DNA of 64,000 nucleotides, from assembly GCA_017591395.1 (NCBI GenBank), contig WEDG01000787.1:85001-149000 (forward strand). The letters run 5' to 3'. Under the pieces are notes generated by a model, which ran no database searches, was not told where the DNA came from, and saw nothing but the letters and a program-made list of their open reading frames with translations. A program made the position numbers and the translations under genes. This document shows, piece after piece, positions 32,489-43,580 of this stretch (positions are counted from its first letter, which is position 1; the number at the start of each line of letters is the position of its first letter). This stretch comes from Schistocephalus solidus (lineage: Eukaryota; Platyhelminthes; Cestoda; Diphyllobothriidea; Diphyllobothriidae).

Positions 32489-33784
32489 AAGGGATATTAT
32501 AAGATGCTAAATTGGAGGATTTTGAGTTATGAACCGAATCAATGGTGGAGAAGTGGCTATTCCCCATTTCAACATCTCTGTTGAGGAGGTAGCATTGACT
32601 GGTGGAAGTGTGCAGGGTTCCCAAGCGCGAAATTTATTTAGAACTCATATTGAATTTTTCACACACAGGAGCGTTTTTTTTCGATCGGAAACTGTGCCGT
32701 GCAGTAATGTTCTTTGACTCTGCCTGCATGCCGAAAAAAATAGGAGGAGAAAAGTGTCACTTTTGTATGAACCTCTTACTCCCAGTGGAGCTAACGAGAA
32801 CTGCCATAACTGCGCAGTTTTCCTACATTTGGCTAAGTACTCCTTTGGATCTAGATCGTGACTAGCTAAGGATGAATTATGTTTTAAGACACCGGCTACT
32901 TGTTTAGCGAGTTATATTGGGCGTATGGATCAGGATCCCTAAAGGCAAATCAGTTTCAAATACTGTAGTTTTGGAATAAACTGGGGCGAACCATTCATCT
33001 CTTCTCAGTATCAGTCAATTTCGATCCATTACTACTGTCGAAGGTCAAACTGCCTGTAGGATATGTGCATCTGAACACAGGAGCGTTTATTACACATTTG
33101 AAAAAGATTAACTCTCGTGTCGATGAGGGGCTGATGATTATAGTTAACCGCCTAGCGAAAGATAGCATGGTGGTTGGTTAGTTTGGTGTTCTTTGAGTTT
33201 CTATGGCTGTTTTTTTGCATTTACTTTGCGCGCAGTCACCATCTGGCGCAGGTCGATAACTGCTGTTGTGCGCCTCATATTTTATGCCCCTCAGTTCATT
33301 GGATCGACAGCTCATTCAGACCTTAACATGTTGGTTCAATGCAACCCAACCAACTGGAATCACTGGAATTTCCATTTCGTATAATGCTCTATACAACTAT
33401 CGCTTCGACTGAACACTCGGTTTACTGGAATGGGATAGGGTACTGAGCGTTAGCTTGATGACCTGTTCCATGTTAGCAGCTTTTGAAAGTTAAGCCACTC
33501 CGTTGCCTCCTTGGTCAGACAAGCGAGTTCCCCAAATTAGGACTTTTGCGATTAGTAGGGGTTGAGCATTAGGACAGTTGAGTGGTCAGCTTGTATTTCT
33601 GAGCGCTCCCTTTCTCAAGGCATTTAGCGACGTACTTTTATGTTAGTATAGAGACCTCACATTTGAGCAGTTCAAATAACATCGAGCGAAAAGGGCTGCG
33701 CGGTGCTGCACCTCTCCAAAGGAAATTGGACTCCTGCTTGCGGTGATTTTCGAAATACGATCTCCTGCCCACATAATTGGACCG
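32489..33784. other. Spacer between repeat copies A and B
   Basis: At 33290-33560 a diverged third copy of part of the 1.6 kb repeat is visible (ATTGGATCGACAGCTCATTC, ACTGGAATGGGATAGGGTAC, GTTCCATGTTAGCAGCTTTT). The rest is unrecognised. Confidence 0.5.
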
Positions 33785-35369
33785 CTGGGTTGCTAATTGT
33801 CAAAAGTTAGGGAAACACCACGACCGAGAGCATAGCCCGCGTTCTAAACCAGCAAAGATATTCTCCACCTACCGAAATTTCAGTGGAGCAGATTGCGTTG
33901 ACCATGCATGCCTCCAGCTCAAGCGAATGAATCTACAGTGAGGACTCTCGGGGGCAGGACACGTCCTGTGGTAAAACACAGAAATGGCTAAATGTAGGCT
34001 ATAGCTTAATAGTTGGTCGACGCTTGAGGAGTGAACGGCTAACACCCTTGGCGCCGATCGATAACTTGACCCTCACCGCTTATGGGTATCTCAAGTCGTA
34101 TGCACTTCAGTTATTTGGGTCAACAGCTCATTCAGATCAAAATGTGTTGGTCAGATGCAACCCCATTAGCCGGAATCCACTGGAAAAGCTGTTTCGCATA
34201 ATCCTGGATACAAATATCGCTGTGACTGAACATTCGGTTCACTGGAATGGGATGGGGTGCTGAGCGTTAGCCTGATGCCGTGCTCCATGTTAGCAGCTTT
34301 TGAAAGTTAAGCCACACCATTGCCTATATGATCAGACAAGCGAGTTCTCCAAATTAGGACTTTCGCGATTAGTAAGGACAGTTGAGTGCTCAGATTGGCT
34401 TCTGGCAGGAAACCAGGCATACTACCCTACGAAACTGCCTTCGCTCTTTATGTCCACATTTGCATTCCTTTAGAGCAAAGAAAATCTTACATACTCCCTT
34501 TTCATCATCTACAAGTGAGGATCATAATTTTTACCTCTCATATACGTTTTTCCTTTGCTATTTTTGCGTATCAGCATGCTTACATGCATGGAAAATAGTT
34601 TAATCCCACTTGGGTCAAGTTAGCTGCCCAGTCTGCTGCATCGTATGGAATCCACCAATTCTGATGCAGCAAGCTGACTGCCCAAGCAAGATTCTATAAG
34701 CAATCAATCTAGAATCCACTAGATGACTACCTGGCACAATTTCTTAGTAGGGAATTTTGGCAGATTTGAATAATTACTCTGACACACTTGTGAAAACTCG
34801 GTGGCCTCGGTGGGATTCGAACCCACGCCAGCAAAGGGGAGGCTTTAGTATGGCCATTTATTTAGCCGGAGTTCATACCGAATTCGAGGCATTTGCAAAG
34901 AAGTGGTCCGTCATAAACGACAGATGGGATCATTTCTTGCTACCATTGCACTAGGCAACGGCATGAGTGTGCCCAAAACGACTGTTGTCTCAGTTCTTCT
35001 GTCTTTGTTAGTTTACCTCGGTTGCTTATTACTACTTCTTAACTAACCGACTTCTACCGACTTCTTAACTTCTTCTACCGACTTCTACTTTTGCCATACT
35101 GTGGTCACATTTTGTTATTACGATACCAAAAGGGGCTAGTAAATTGTGACCTGCATCAGCAACCTTGACTGACAAACCCCACAGAAAGTGCTTCTAAGTT
35201 CAAGGCAGTCGAGGCCTACGTGTTTATTCAGGCGACTTGCCTACAGATGCGTCCTTTTACCCCAACCCGATGGCAAAGGCTCCTGGTGGAACGCACCGAG
35301 CTTGCGTGCACTTAAGGTCCGCAGGCATGGCATTCCTTCCCATCAAAACAACCTTTCCCTTTCGACCAG
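33785..35369 (+). repeat. 1.6 kb repeat, copy B
   Basis: It is the direct-orientation partner of copy A. It ends at ...TTCGACCAG, where LINE L2 begins at once (GCGCTGTGTCGAGAACTTC), so the LINE junction coincides with the end of homology to copy A. Confidence 0.85.
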
Positions 35370-35614
35370 CGCTGTGTCGAGAACTTCTAGAAGCGTTCTT
35401 AATCGGCCCTGCACCATCTCCGACCATCGACCAACTGCCCTGAAGTGGAAACCAACGCCGACCTCGATCTCCATCCATCTCTCCAAAAATCATCAGGGCC
35501 GTGCAACAACTCTCCACTGGTAAAGCACCCAGATCAGATGCGATCCCTGTTGAGATCTACAAGCTATGACGGTCCTCAACTGATGAATTAGCTCCCAGCG
35601 CTCTTCCAGGCAAT

Positions 35615-36744
35615 GTGGCACCCAGGACAGGCCCCTCAGGATTTCAAAAATACCACAATCGTCCATCTGTAAAAGAAGAGGAACCACCATCTCTGGACAA
35701 CCACCGGGGAATCTCGTTGCTCAACGTTGCCGGAAAGATCTTCGCCCGTATCCTTCTCAATCGTCTGAACGGTCACCTAGAGCAGGGTCTGCTCCCGGAA
35801 ATCCAATGTGGCTTCCGACGACACCGCGGAACAACCGACATGATTTTCACCACACATCAGCTACAAGATAAGTGCCTGGAGATGCGAACCAACCCTTACA
35901 CTCCTTCGTGGATCTGAAGAAAGCCTTTGACACGGTGAATCGTGACAGGCTGTGGAAGATCATGCAGAAATTCGGCTATCCCGAGAGATTCAGTCACATG
36001 GTGCGTCAACTCCACGATGGCATGATGGCACGCGTCACGAACAACGGAGAGGTCTCAGAGGCCTTCGTAGTGACCAACGGAGTGAAGCAGGGCTGCGTCC
36101 CCACGTCTTCCCTCTTCATTCTCATATTCTCTGTCATGCTAATTAACGCCTACCATGACGAACGCCCCGGGATACGCATCACCTACTGGATGGACGGCCG
36201 ACTCCTCAACCAACGGCGGATGCATTATCACTCGCGTGTCTCCACAGAAACCATCCACGAACTTCTCTTCGCTGACGGCTGCGCACTCAATGCAAAGACT
36301 GAAGAGGAAATGCAAATGAGAGTGGACCTCTTCGCTGCCACATGCGACAACTTCGTAATGCGCTTCAATACGGAGTAAATGGTGGTCATGTATCAGCCGC
36401 TGCCGACTACTACCTACAACGCAGTTCGCATCCATTTCAATGGCGCCCAACTGAAATCCATGGATACTTTCACCTACCTGGGCAGCAACCTCTCACGCAG
36501 CACCAAAATTTATGATGAGGTCGCCCACCTGCTCGCCATAGTCAGCCAAGCCTTCGGACGCATGCACAACGTCGTTTGGAATCGACACGGTCTCAACCTC
36601 AGCACCAAAATCAAGATGTACAAAGCTGTCATATTGCCGACGCTGCTGTATGGAGCGCAGACTTGGATGATCTACCAAAAGCAGGCGCGGAAGCTCAACC
36701 AATTCCACCTCAGCTATCTCCGCAGAATACTGAAGCTGAGATGA
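35615..36744 (+). pseudogene. LINE L2 reverse-transcriptase domain remnant
   Basis: The frame starting at 35615 carries NHRGISLLNVAGKIFARILL and GFRRHRGTTDMIF, typical of LINE RT finger motifs. A frameshift near 35905 moves to the frame with VDLKKAFDTVNRD, NGVKQGCVPTSSLF and LLFADGCALN. A TAA at 36376-36378 interrupts, and the thumb follows in the same frame (36379-36744), ending RRILKLR. The catalytic FADD is FADG. Confidence 0.85.
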
Positions 36745-36889
36745 CAAGACAGGATCCCGGACACAGAAGTACTGGAATAAACAGACCTACCCAGCAGCTA
36801 TGCTCAGCTGAAACAACTGTAACTGCGCTGTAGCGACCATCTTGTGAGGATGGACGACGAGTGACTTACCAAACGACTCTTCTACGGGG

Positions 36890-37914
36890 ATGTCGCCACG
36901 GGTTCTCGTCGACAAGGGGGCCAAGTACGACTCTACAAGGACACTGAAGACTTCCCTGAAGCAACTGCAGATCAACCCGTCAAACTGGGAGGACCTCGCC
37001 CATAATGGACCGGCATGGAGAAGATCCGTGAAGACTGGTGCAGCAGTCTATGAGGCCAACCGGATCGCCACCGCCAGGGCCAAACGAGCAGCACGAAAGT
37101 CACCAGCACTAAGACCAACATCGTCTATACCCAGGCCCTGCCAACATGTCCGTGCTGTCAACGCATCTTTCGCGCGCGAATCGGCCTGGTCGGACATCTT
37201 CGGACGCAACGCACCAACAATCTGACAATTCCAACTTCTAAGTCAAATTCTGCCAACCCTCCTTTGGACTCCCGCACCCTCACTCCTGGCATCATTTCCA
37301 TTTCTCCCACCATTATAGAGACCACATCCTAATACTCATCACCTGTTACCTCCTCCACCACAACCACCACCGCCTTCGCCGTCAACACCACCACCACCAC
37401 CACCACCACCACCACCACCACCACCACCACCACCACCACCACCACCACCACCACCACCACCACCACCACCACCAACGCTTGGGACTGTCTCCTAAACTGT
37501 CCTCAATGCGACCGCGCATTCACCTCACGCATCGGCCTGGTCGGTCACTTGCGAATGCATCGTACAGAGACTGGTGAACCAGTGCCTGGAGCACCGACAT
37601 ACAGCAGAGATTGTCACCTCCACTGCCCTCACTGTCCTCGCGCATTCACTCATTGCATGGGCCTATTCGGTAACATGCGCATTCATGACAGCGGAATTCA
37701 CCGGTATTCCTACAACACCAATACCCCATGCACACCCTCCGCTCCTGCCACGGCCACTCCCAATATCACGAATGACATCCCCCCAGCGTCTCCCGATTTA
37801 TCCTGCCCACACTGCACCTGCAACTTCAAATCACGCATCGTCCTGGTCGGTCACCTGCGAATCAATCGCCAAGAGGCTGGTGAACCAGTGCCTGGGGCTC
37901 CGACATACAGTTGA
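36890..37914 (+). pseudogene. LINE L2 C-terminal domain with zinc-finger repeats
   Basis: A basic region (LKTSLKQLQINPSNWEDLA, AWRRSVKTGAAVYEANRIA, KRAARKSPA) is followed by C2H2-like units. One is complete: [21 protein letters not shown], residues spaced C-x2-C-x12-H-x3-H. Two others have lost a ligand (CPHC...GNMRIH and CPHC...GHLRIN). A (CAC)n run lies between the basic region and the fingers. The fingers probably bound nucleic acid in the live element. Confidence 0.75.
37386..37474 (+). repeat. (CAC)n microsatellite inside the LINE L2 coding region
   Basis: About 89 bases of ACC/CAC units. The same site in L1, L3 and L4 has only a few such codons, so this is an expansion specific to L2. 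Confidence 0.85.
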
Positions 37915-38870
37915 CGGGCCCGCCTCCACTGCCCTCACTGCTCCCGCACATTTGCACACCGCATGGGCCTATTTGGTCACATGCGGCTCCACGACAACCT
38001 GCGGTAAACCACTCGAGGCTAAGCCACATCAGCCTACACTACCTACAACAATACATAGACAACACCCTCACCATCATCACATACCTGAGAATATCACAGT
38101 GTCCTAGAAACCGTGGCTTGGAAGGCTGCCAATCTGACGCTTACACCAGACCACGCCGTCGGCCCAGTGCATGTGCTGTGCGTCGATTGGATGACCAGTG
38201 AGCTGGGAGTCAGACGGCGATGGCTCCTTCATATCCCCTGATTTGGTGAATCCTGGTGTGTGCGTTATGGGGGCCAGGTCGTGCTGTGGCGCGCGAAGAC
38301 GGGTATGCTGACCCGTCAGCCAATGCGCCCACTCCCACCACAGACAACTGACTGGCTCGGAAGGTGGTCTGATTGTGGGGGTGGGGGAGAGAGTCAGGTC
38401 GAAAGCTCAGTGCATTTTCCTCACTATAAACACTCAGACGCGCTTGAAACTATCACGGTGCGCTAAAAGCCGTGGCTTGGAAGGTTGCCAACTGACGGGA
38501 ACACTCGGATCGCGTGGTCAGCCCAATGTGTGTTTTGTGTGTAGTGGCTGACTGGCGGACTCAGAGTCAGGCTGCAATGGCTCCTTCTCAATGTGGCCTT
38601 TATGTCACTCCCACTCCGTGGGATCAGAGCCAGGTGTGGTGGTACGCCCAGGGGCGGCTCCGGCCACGCCAGCCACCTGCGCTCTCTCCCATCTCCAGTC
38701 TTCTTGACTCTGTCATGACACCGGGCTCAGTTGGGGTAGGAGAGAGTGCGGTAGATGCAGCGCAAGTCTACTATCACTTTAAACTAAATCACGCGCATGT
38801 CACCGTCCCTGCACCACCCTTCCGTGGAGCATACGCTGGACCTCGTCATAATCGATGGTCAAACTGTCGT

Positions 38871-38873
<3 letters not shown>

Positions 38874-38932
<59 letters not shown>
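38874..38932 (+). repeat. (GA)n at the 3' end of LINE L2
   Basis: A pure GA run of 59 bases directly after the tail terminus (GGTCAAACTGTCGTTGT). Confidence 0.8.
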
Positions 38933-38935
<3 letters not shown>

Positions 38936-38939
38936 TATG

Positions 38940-41160
38940 ACCACTCATGAGGCATTTGTCGTTGTTAGTTACTATTTTGCTGTGTTTGGTCATTGTGCTT
39001 ACTGTTCTACCATGTGGGTCACGTTAACGCGCAAAGCAAGATGGAGTTTATGTCTTTGTCACGAGGTTCTAGCAGATACGCATGCCGTTATCCAGAGGAA
39101 TCTAACATTTGAGGAGCATTGTACTCACCGTAAGCAAGCTATCGCTGAGGAATGTCGGTTCTACGTCAGCCTTGACTACCCACTGGCGACTGTCAGTATG
39201 TTCTCGGTTAAGAAATGTAGGTGAGTTCGTTACAAATTTGCAGAATCTGGTTAAGACAATCGCGTCTAGATAAGCAGCTAGATTAACGAAGTGAACTTGC
39301 AGATAACCTTGTACCCCCGAGTGCAGCCGATAATGCGCGAGCCCGTGGCCGGAATTAAATTTTTTAAGAGTCTTCCTTCCCCTTATTTAGAGTATAAACT
39401 AGTGAATGGGACGAAGAAGTAAGAACTTACTATTTGAGTCATCCTCGTAGTCGTTGATAGAACTTCTCGACTTCACATCTGCTAAAATAAATCAAATTTG
39501 TTCATTCTTTTTCTGGCCGAACACTATCTTCGGATCCTCCTTACTACGCCATCACACGTAGGATGTGTTTGCGTTGTGGCTGGTCACTCTTGCTACTTCA
39601 TACTCCTGATTTGCAAATCTCAAAAGTACGCCCCTTCCGGTCAAAAGTCGTCAGACTCGAACGCAAGAAAAGATATCTACTCCCATGGTCACGCTCCGCC
39701 ATAGCGCCTGAACAAGCAGATAACAGCTACTTTCCGAATGACCACAGTATTTACTTTTCATCTATGAAGCATAGCCTGAGCCCGTTTGAATCATCTGACT
39801 CATATGTAGGCTTTGCAGGAGCGAGTGGCTGTTGCTCCTGGTGCGGCTGGATAACCCGATTTCGGTTAACATCCACTGATCAATTTCGAATGACGGCTGC
39901 CACGCCAACCCAGCGCGCGTACTGATGCGTCGATGAATTGTGTTTCACGCTGATTGGCTAATTCTGCCTCACTTGTTTTTTTTGACGGCTGTGTTAGGCA
40001 GCCGCGTTGTAGGACAAAGCGTCATGGGCGGATGTTTGAAGAGCAACTTGCCACTTACACCGCCCGCGTGGTTCACTTGGGTGTCGGTCTGGTGGTCAAG
40101 TCGCCGTGGGTAAGCATGTGATGATTAAGGCACAATCAGAATAGCCCGGCTGGTCTTTCACCCTCAGTTAGGCTTGTCTAAGTCGTTTAGTCCTGTGACC
40201 TTCAAAACCTACTTTGTAACAACACCACAGCCCATAATGACTGACCTGAATTAAAGACGGTGTTTGCCACTTTCAGAATGAATATTATCGGAGAGAAAAC
40301 CACTTACGCTGGTGCTGGCCTGCAACCGGCTCAAACAAACAAAGTGGGTTTGACTATAGCACAGTGGAGCTATCCTGAGCTAAAGAAAGACACATGTTTG
40401 AGACGTGTAACCTAGACTTCTGCACCCTTCGGGATATGTACTATCAAAATTGCACTAGATGCCGAAACTCCTACGCTACTGACTAGGATCTCTGAACATG
40501 AGGTTGCAACAAGGACTATCACAGAACCGTATCTCAAGTCTTTTCAACTATGATAGCCTGAACGTTGTTGGCTTAGAATAAATTATGGCAGTCTCTTTTG
40601 GTAACCATACTTGGGAAAAAACATCGTTTAAAAAATGGGGACATTCCGACCGATGCTCCACATTTTTCACTACTCTGAGGATCAGTTAGGGAATGAAAGT
40701 CCCGAACATACTTTTATTGCATTCGTTTTATGTGAAATTTCGTTTTCTCTCGACGCATTCGGGCGTCTCGGCGAGCGGTTAACTTATGAAATGGAAACTT
40801 TCACGAACCAAAATAGAAGAGTTAATGAGCTCATTTTAGTTAACCGTTTACTCCTGATCGAGCATGCTGAAGGCTTTTAACGACAACTAGGTGGTCTTTA
40901 GACGTAATCGAAAAACAGCAGTTTATTCTTGATGCGAAGAATAAATTCCAAAATGTGAGACCTGAACAGTCCATCTCCTTTATGGGAAATCCTGGCGTGT
41001 TGTTGGGGGCCATGTCATGTGAGTGGCACGCGCATGCTGGTTGTTTTTAGCTTTGGCAGCCCCGTTTCCCCAGTTGGACATAAGATGTTTGACTAGATCG
41101 TAAAATGAACTGATATCTGAGAGGAGGAAGAGAAATAAAGGAGACTGTCTCAGGGCATAT
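38940..41160. other. Intergenic DNA with two dispersed-repeat fragments
   Basis: 39700-39740 matches the repeat at 29285-29320 in reverse (GAACAAGCAGATAACAGCTA). 40295-40430 is the inverted partner of 28150-28310. ORFs at 38514-39224 and 39498-39925 are read through repeats and lack splice support. Confidence 0.4.
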
Positions 41161-41169
41161 TCCTAACTA

Positions 41170-41585
41170 GAAACAACCCGATGCGCTTGAATCTATCATG
41201 GTACACTAAAAGACTTAGAACATTCGAATGAGGCCTTGCATCCAATCCAGTGTGTGTTTGTGCGGAGTGGCGGACCGAGAGCCAGGCTGCAATGGTTCCT
41301 TTTTAATTTGGTCTCTATAGCAATCCCAGTCAGTGGGATCCGAACCAGTGTGGGGGCACTCTTAGGTGCGGGTTCTCGCTAAACCAGGCACTTGTGTCCT
41401 CTCACGCCTCCGGTCTTTTTGATTTGATCATGACACTGGACCCTGGTGGGAGGTGGGGGAGTGCGGTAGATGCAGCGCAAGTCTACTACCATCGTAAATT
41501 AAATCACGCGCAAGTCGCCGTCCCTGTGGCCACCCTACTGTTGGCCATACGGTTGACATTGTCGGAAACGACGGTGATCCTTGGA
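41170..41585 (+). repeat. LINE 3' tail copy, 5'-truncated
   Basis: It includes the longer tail: CCAATCCAGTGTGTGTTTGT, CCAGGCTGCAATGG, CAGTGGGATCCGAACCAGTG, CTCCGGTCTTTTTGATTTG, GTGCGGTAGATGCAGCGCAA, AATCACGCGCAAGTC. It is diverged and ends near 41580. Confidence 0.7.
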
Positions 41586-41869
41586 TGGAATCGAAAAACA
41601 GCGGCATATTCTTGACGAGAATAACATTCCCAAAATAAACATGAACGGATTTGCATAAGGACAAAATAAACACTATCCCTTGGGTCTGCAGGTAATGTAC
41701 AACTCTCCGCCTACTACACCTGGTAACAGTCTTCAGTCTAATAGTAATGAACCTGCAATTCCCAGGTGAAATGTACATAGACAAGGAAGAGGAAGAACAA
41801 GAACAAGAAAAAGAAGAAAAGGCATTCATCAGGAGTTGTTTGGCTAGGACATTCTATTAGCTATCCGCC

Positions 41870-41960
41870 ATATTACGGGTGGCCCTGTGCTAAATTCTAG
41901 GGTCACGGAGGGTTAAGGTTAGGGTTAGGAGTTGAACTCGGGAAGAGGTAGCCCTGAAAT
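41870..41960 (+). repeat. Degenerate telomere-like repeat family, copy 6 (short)
   Basis: GTGCTAAATTCTAGGGTCAC is followed by GGTTAAGGTTAGGGTTAGG. Only about 20 bases of the TTAGGG-like part remain. Confidence 0.55.
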
Positions 41961-43263
41961 TAAGCCCATGCATACCTGTGTTACAGGAAGCACCCGTTCC
42001 CATATTCAACCTAGGTTTATTTTTTGATATTTTGAACGGTGATTTCGGTTGCCGATCATCAGAGACGGGATAGTTTTATGCATTTCCCTTATCCTATGAC
42101 TCATTTGACCTGATGGCTGGTTGCCAATACCTTCAGGCTGTTGATCCGCGCGCAAACTTTTCCATCAAGATCTAATACGATACTCCTGCTTCCTCGTTTT
42201 TCGGAACCGTAGACACCCCTAACTAAGTCGAAACCGGCAAAATTAAATAGCATTTCCATGCATTCGGATATATTCCATAAATCGTTCCCATTAGCCATTG
42301 CCTCCCATTGGCTGTCTGGAATTCGGCTCGATGGAATAAGCACACTGTCGCAGAGATGGTAAAACGTGCGATGGGATAGTAAGTTAAGGCACGTTTTTTT
42401 ACTTGCTCCACAGGAAGGCGTGTGAAAAAAATTAAAGACCTGGAAATGAGCATGTAAATGAATAAACGTATGCGTTGTATAAATCCCCCTTAGCGCTCAA
42501 AAACTACACTGCCTTCCCACCCCACTGTTTCCTTGCGTCCTCCCCTTCCTAATTTTTGCTCTCACACCCCTGCCACCCTCCCCCCCCTATTCCCACACAG
42601 TGTTCTTCCTTGCTCCATACTTTTCCCATTGACTTCCCCTCACAAGTGCAGCTGCAACCGTGGCGAATAAAATACGTTCGCGCACCTCGTCCTGCCGTCC
42701 CGGTGCACCAAATAGCGGTTTACCTTTATCGGATTCGGTTCCTAGGTTTTGAGAGGTGTCTAAAGAACGGATTTGCCCTCAAGATTTTTTACTCGTGCAA
42801 AGGGCGATGGTGGCGGTTGTGGTTGTGGTGGTGTTGGCGTAAACGCGGTTTTTTACGGCAGACCAGGCACTTTTTTGCGTGCGCCAACATACGTGAACAG
42901 TGTGGGCGGCTTTGATTAGTCAGGTTGATCGGTGCTGGAGTGCAGCTACTGGCGGCCTGGACACGCTTCTGAAGCCCAAGTGCACACGACTGTAGTCGCT
43001 AGGACACGCGTATGCGCATGCACGCATCTGCGCCTCCGTAGTGCCGTTGGTTCGGTCTTTGACGGATAGTGCACTGAAAGGTTCATACTTCATGAATAAT
43101 AACCGAAGCGCAGTTTGTGCGTGGGCTGTGCGCGTCAGGTCGAACTTGCGGGAAAGTAGAGGTAAATGAGGGGAATGATTGCGCGCTTCCGAAGGGTTGA
43201 GGTCAACTGGCCTCACAGCCCCGCCTACTGCAAATACGTGTAAAAATTACCTTAAAGCATAGC
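41961..43263. other. Intergenic DNA, nothing firm
   Basis: A minus-strand frame at 42101-42343 (80 residues) looks protein-like but has no splice sites I trust. Nothing else is recognised. Confidence 0.3.
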
Positions 43264-43274
43264 TAATTATGAGA

Positions 43275-43290
43275 AGTAGCAGTAGTATTA

Positions 43291-43325
<35 letters not shown>

Positions 43326-43340
43326 TGTTGTTGTTGTAGT
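43275..43340 (+). repeat. (AGT)n/(TTG)n microsatellite
   Basis: AGTAGTAGT units pass into TTGTTGTTG just before the inverted Penelope 3' ends. Triplet runs after the 3' end are also seen at the other Penelope copy (CTTCTTCTTCTTCT, 58212-58226). Confidence 0.75.
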
Positions 43341-43369
43341 AGACTTGTTCGTCTGAACAAGAAGTTTAT

Positions 43370-43419
43370 TCACCTGAGGTTTCGAATTCATGCTCGAAGC
43401 CATCATCAGAGGCAACAAC
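43370..43419 (-). ncRNA. Minimalist hammerhead-like motif, minus strand
   Basis: On the minus strand: TTGCCT, CTGATGA (43409-43403), a stem II region with two clean T-A and one G-C pair, GAAA (43383-43380), CCTC, then AGGTGA. Stem I keeps six pairs if two G-U wobbles are allowed. It is slightly more decayed than the plus-strand partner. Confidence 0.4.
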
Positions 43420-43430
43420 AGATGCGAGTG

Positions 43431-43479
43431 TTGTTGCCTCTGATGATGGGTTTGAGCATGAATCCGAAAAGTCAGGCAA
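43431..43479 (+). ncRNA. Minimalist hammerhead-like motif, plus strand
   Basis: Stem I 3' strand TTGCCT (43434-43439), CTGATGA (43440-43446), stem II GGGTT/AATCC around an eight-base loop with one extra T, GAAA (43466-43469), then AGTC with cleavage predicted after 43473, and stem I 5' strand AGGCAA (43474-43479). Stem I has six Watson-Crick pairs. Stem III is reduced to about one pair. Minimalist hammerheads of this kind are established in metazoan Penelope-like elements (described by Cervera and de la Peña), thought to act as dimers. Confidence 0.5.
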
Positions 43480-43580
43480 ATACATTTCTTGTTGCAGCGA
43501 TCTCGCCAACTTCTTCTCAAGTGCCTCTTTGGGCTCAAATTTTTGCTTGTCTCGATAAAAATTGATGCTCAAGCGCAAAG

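Larger units (their letters stand above)
35370..38932 (+). mobile_element. LINE L2: 5'-truncated, inactive non-LTR retrotransposon
   Basis: It starts within the linker between endonuclease and RT, then carries RT, a basic C-terminal domain (KRAARKSPA), three to four zinc-finger-like repeats, the 3' tail (38100-38870) and a (GA)n end (38874-38932). It is closely similar to L1 over the shared part and has the same frameshift, FADG motif and TAA stop. Truncation at the 5' end is the usual outcome of LINE insertion. Confidence 0.85.
43370..43580. mobile_element. Two Penelope-like element 3' ends, head to head (inverted repeat)
   Basis: Arms 43374-43419 and 43431-43479 form a long imperfect palindrome around an 11-base centre (AGATGCGAGTG). 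Read outwards on each strand they encode the same short C-terminal peptide type, ASDDGFEHE-F/S-E. The peptide at the 58.1 kb Penelope remnant (DDGFERSSAASGQ) matches it. Both arms contain a hammerhead-like motif. This may be an inverted dimer or a rearranged terminal repeat. Confidence 0.6.

Noticed and set aside
38514..39224. 236-codon ORF as a gene
   Set aside because: Its first half is the LINE L2 tail and its middle is the (GA)n run read as Arg-Glu; only chance keeps it open. A GTGAGT after it is not backed by an acceptor.
43269..43565. Overlapping Ser- and Thr-rich ORFs on both strands
   Set aside because: They are translations of a triplet microsatellite and of the Penelope palindrome.
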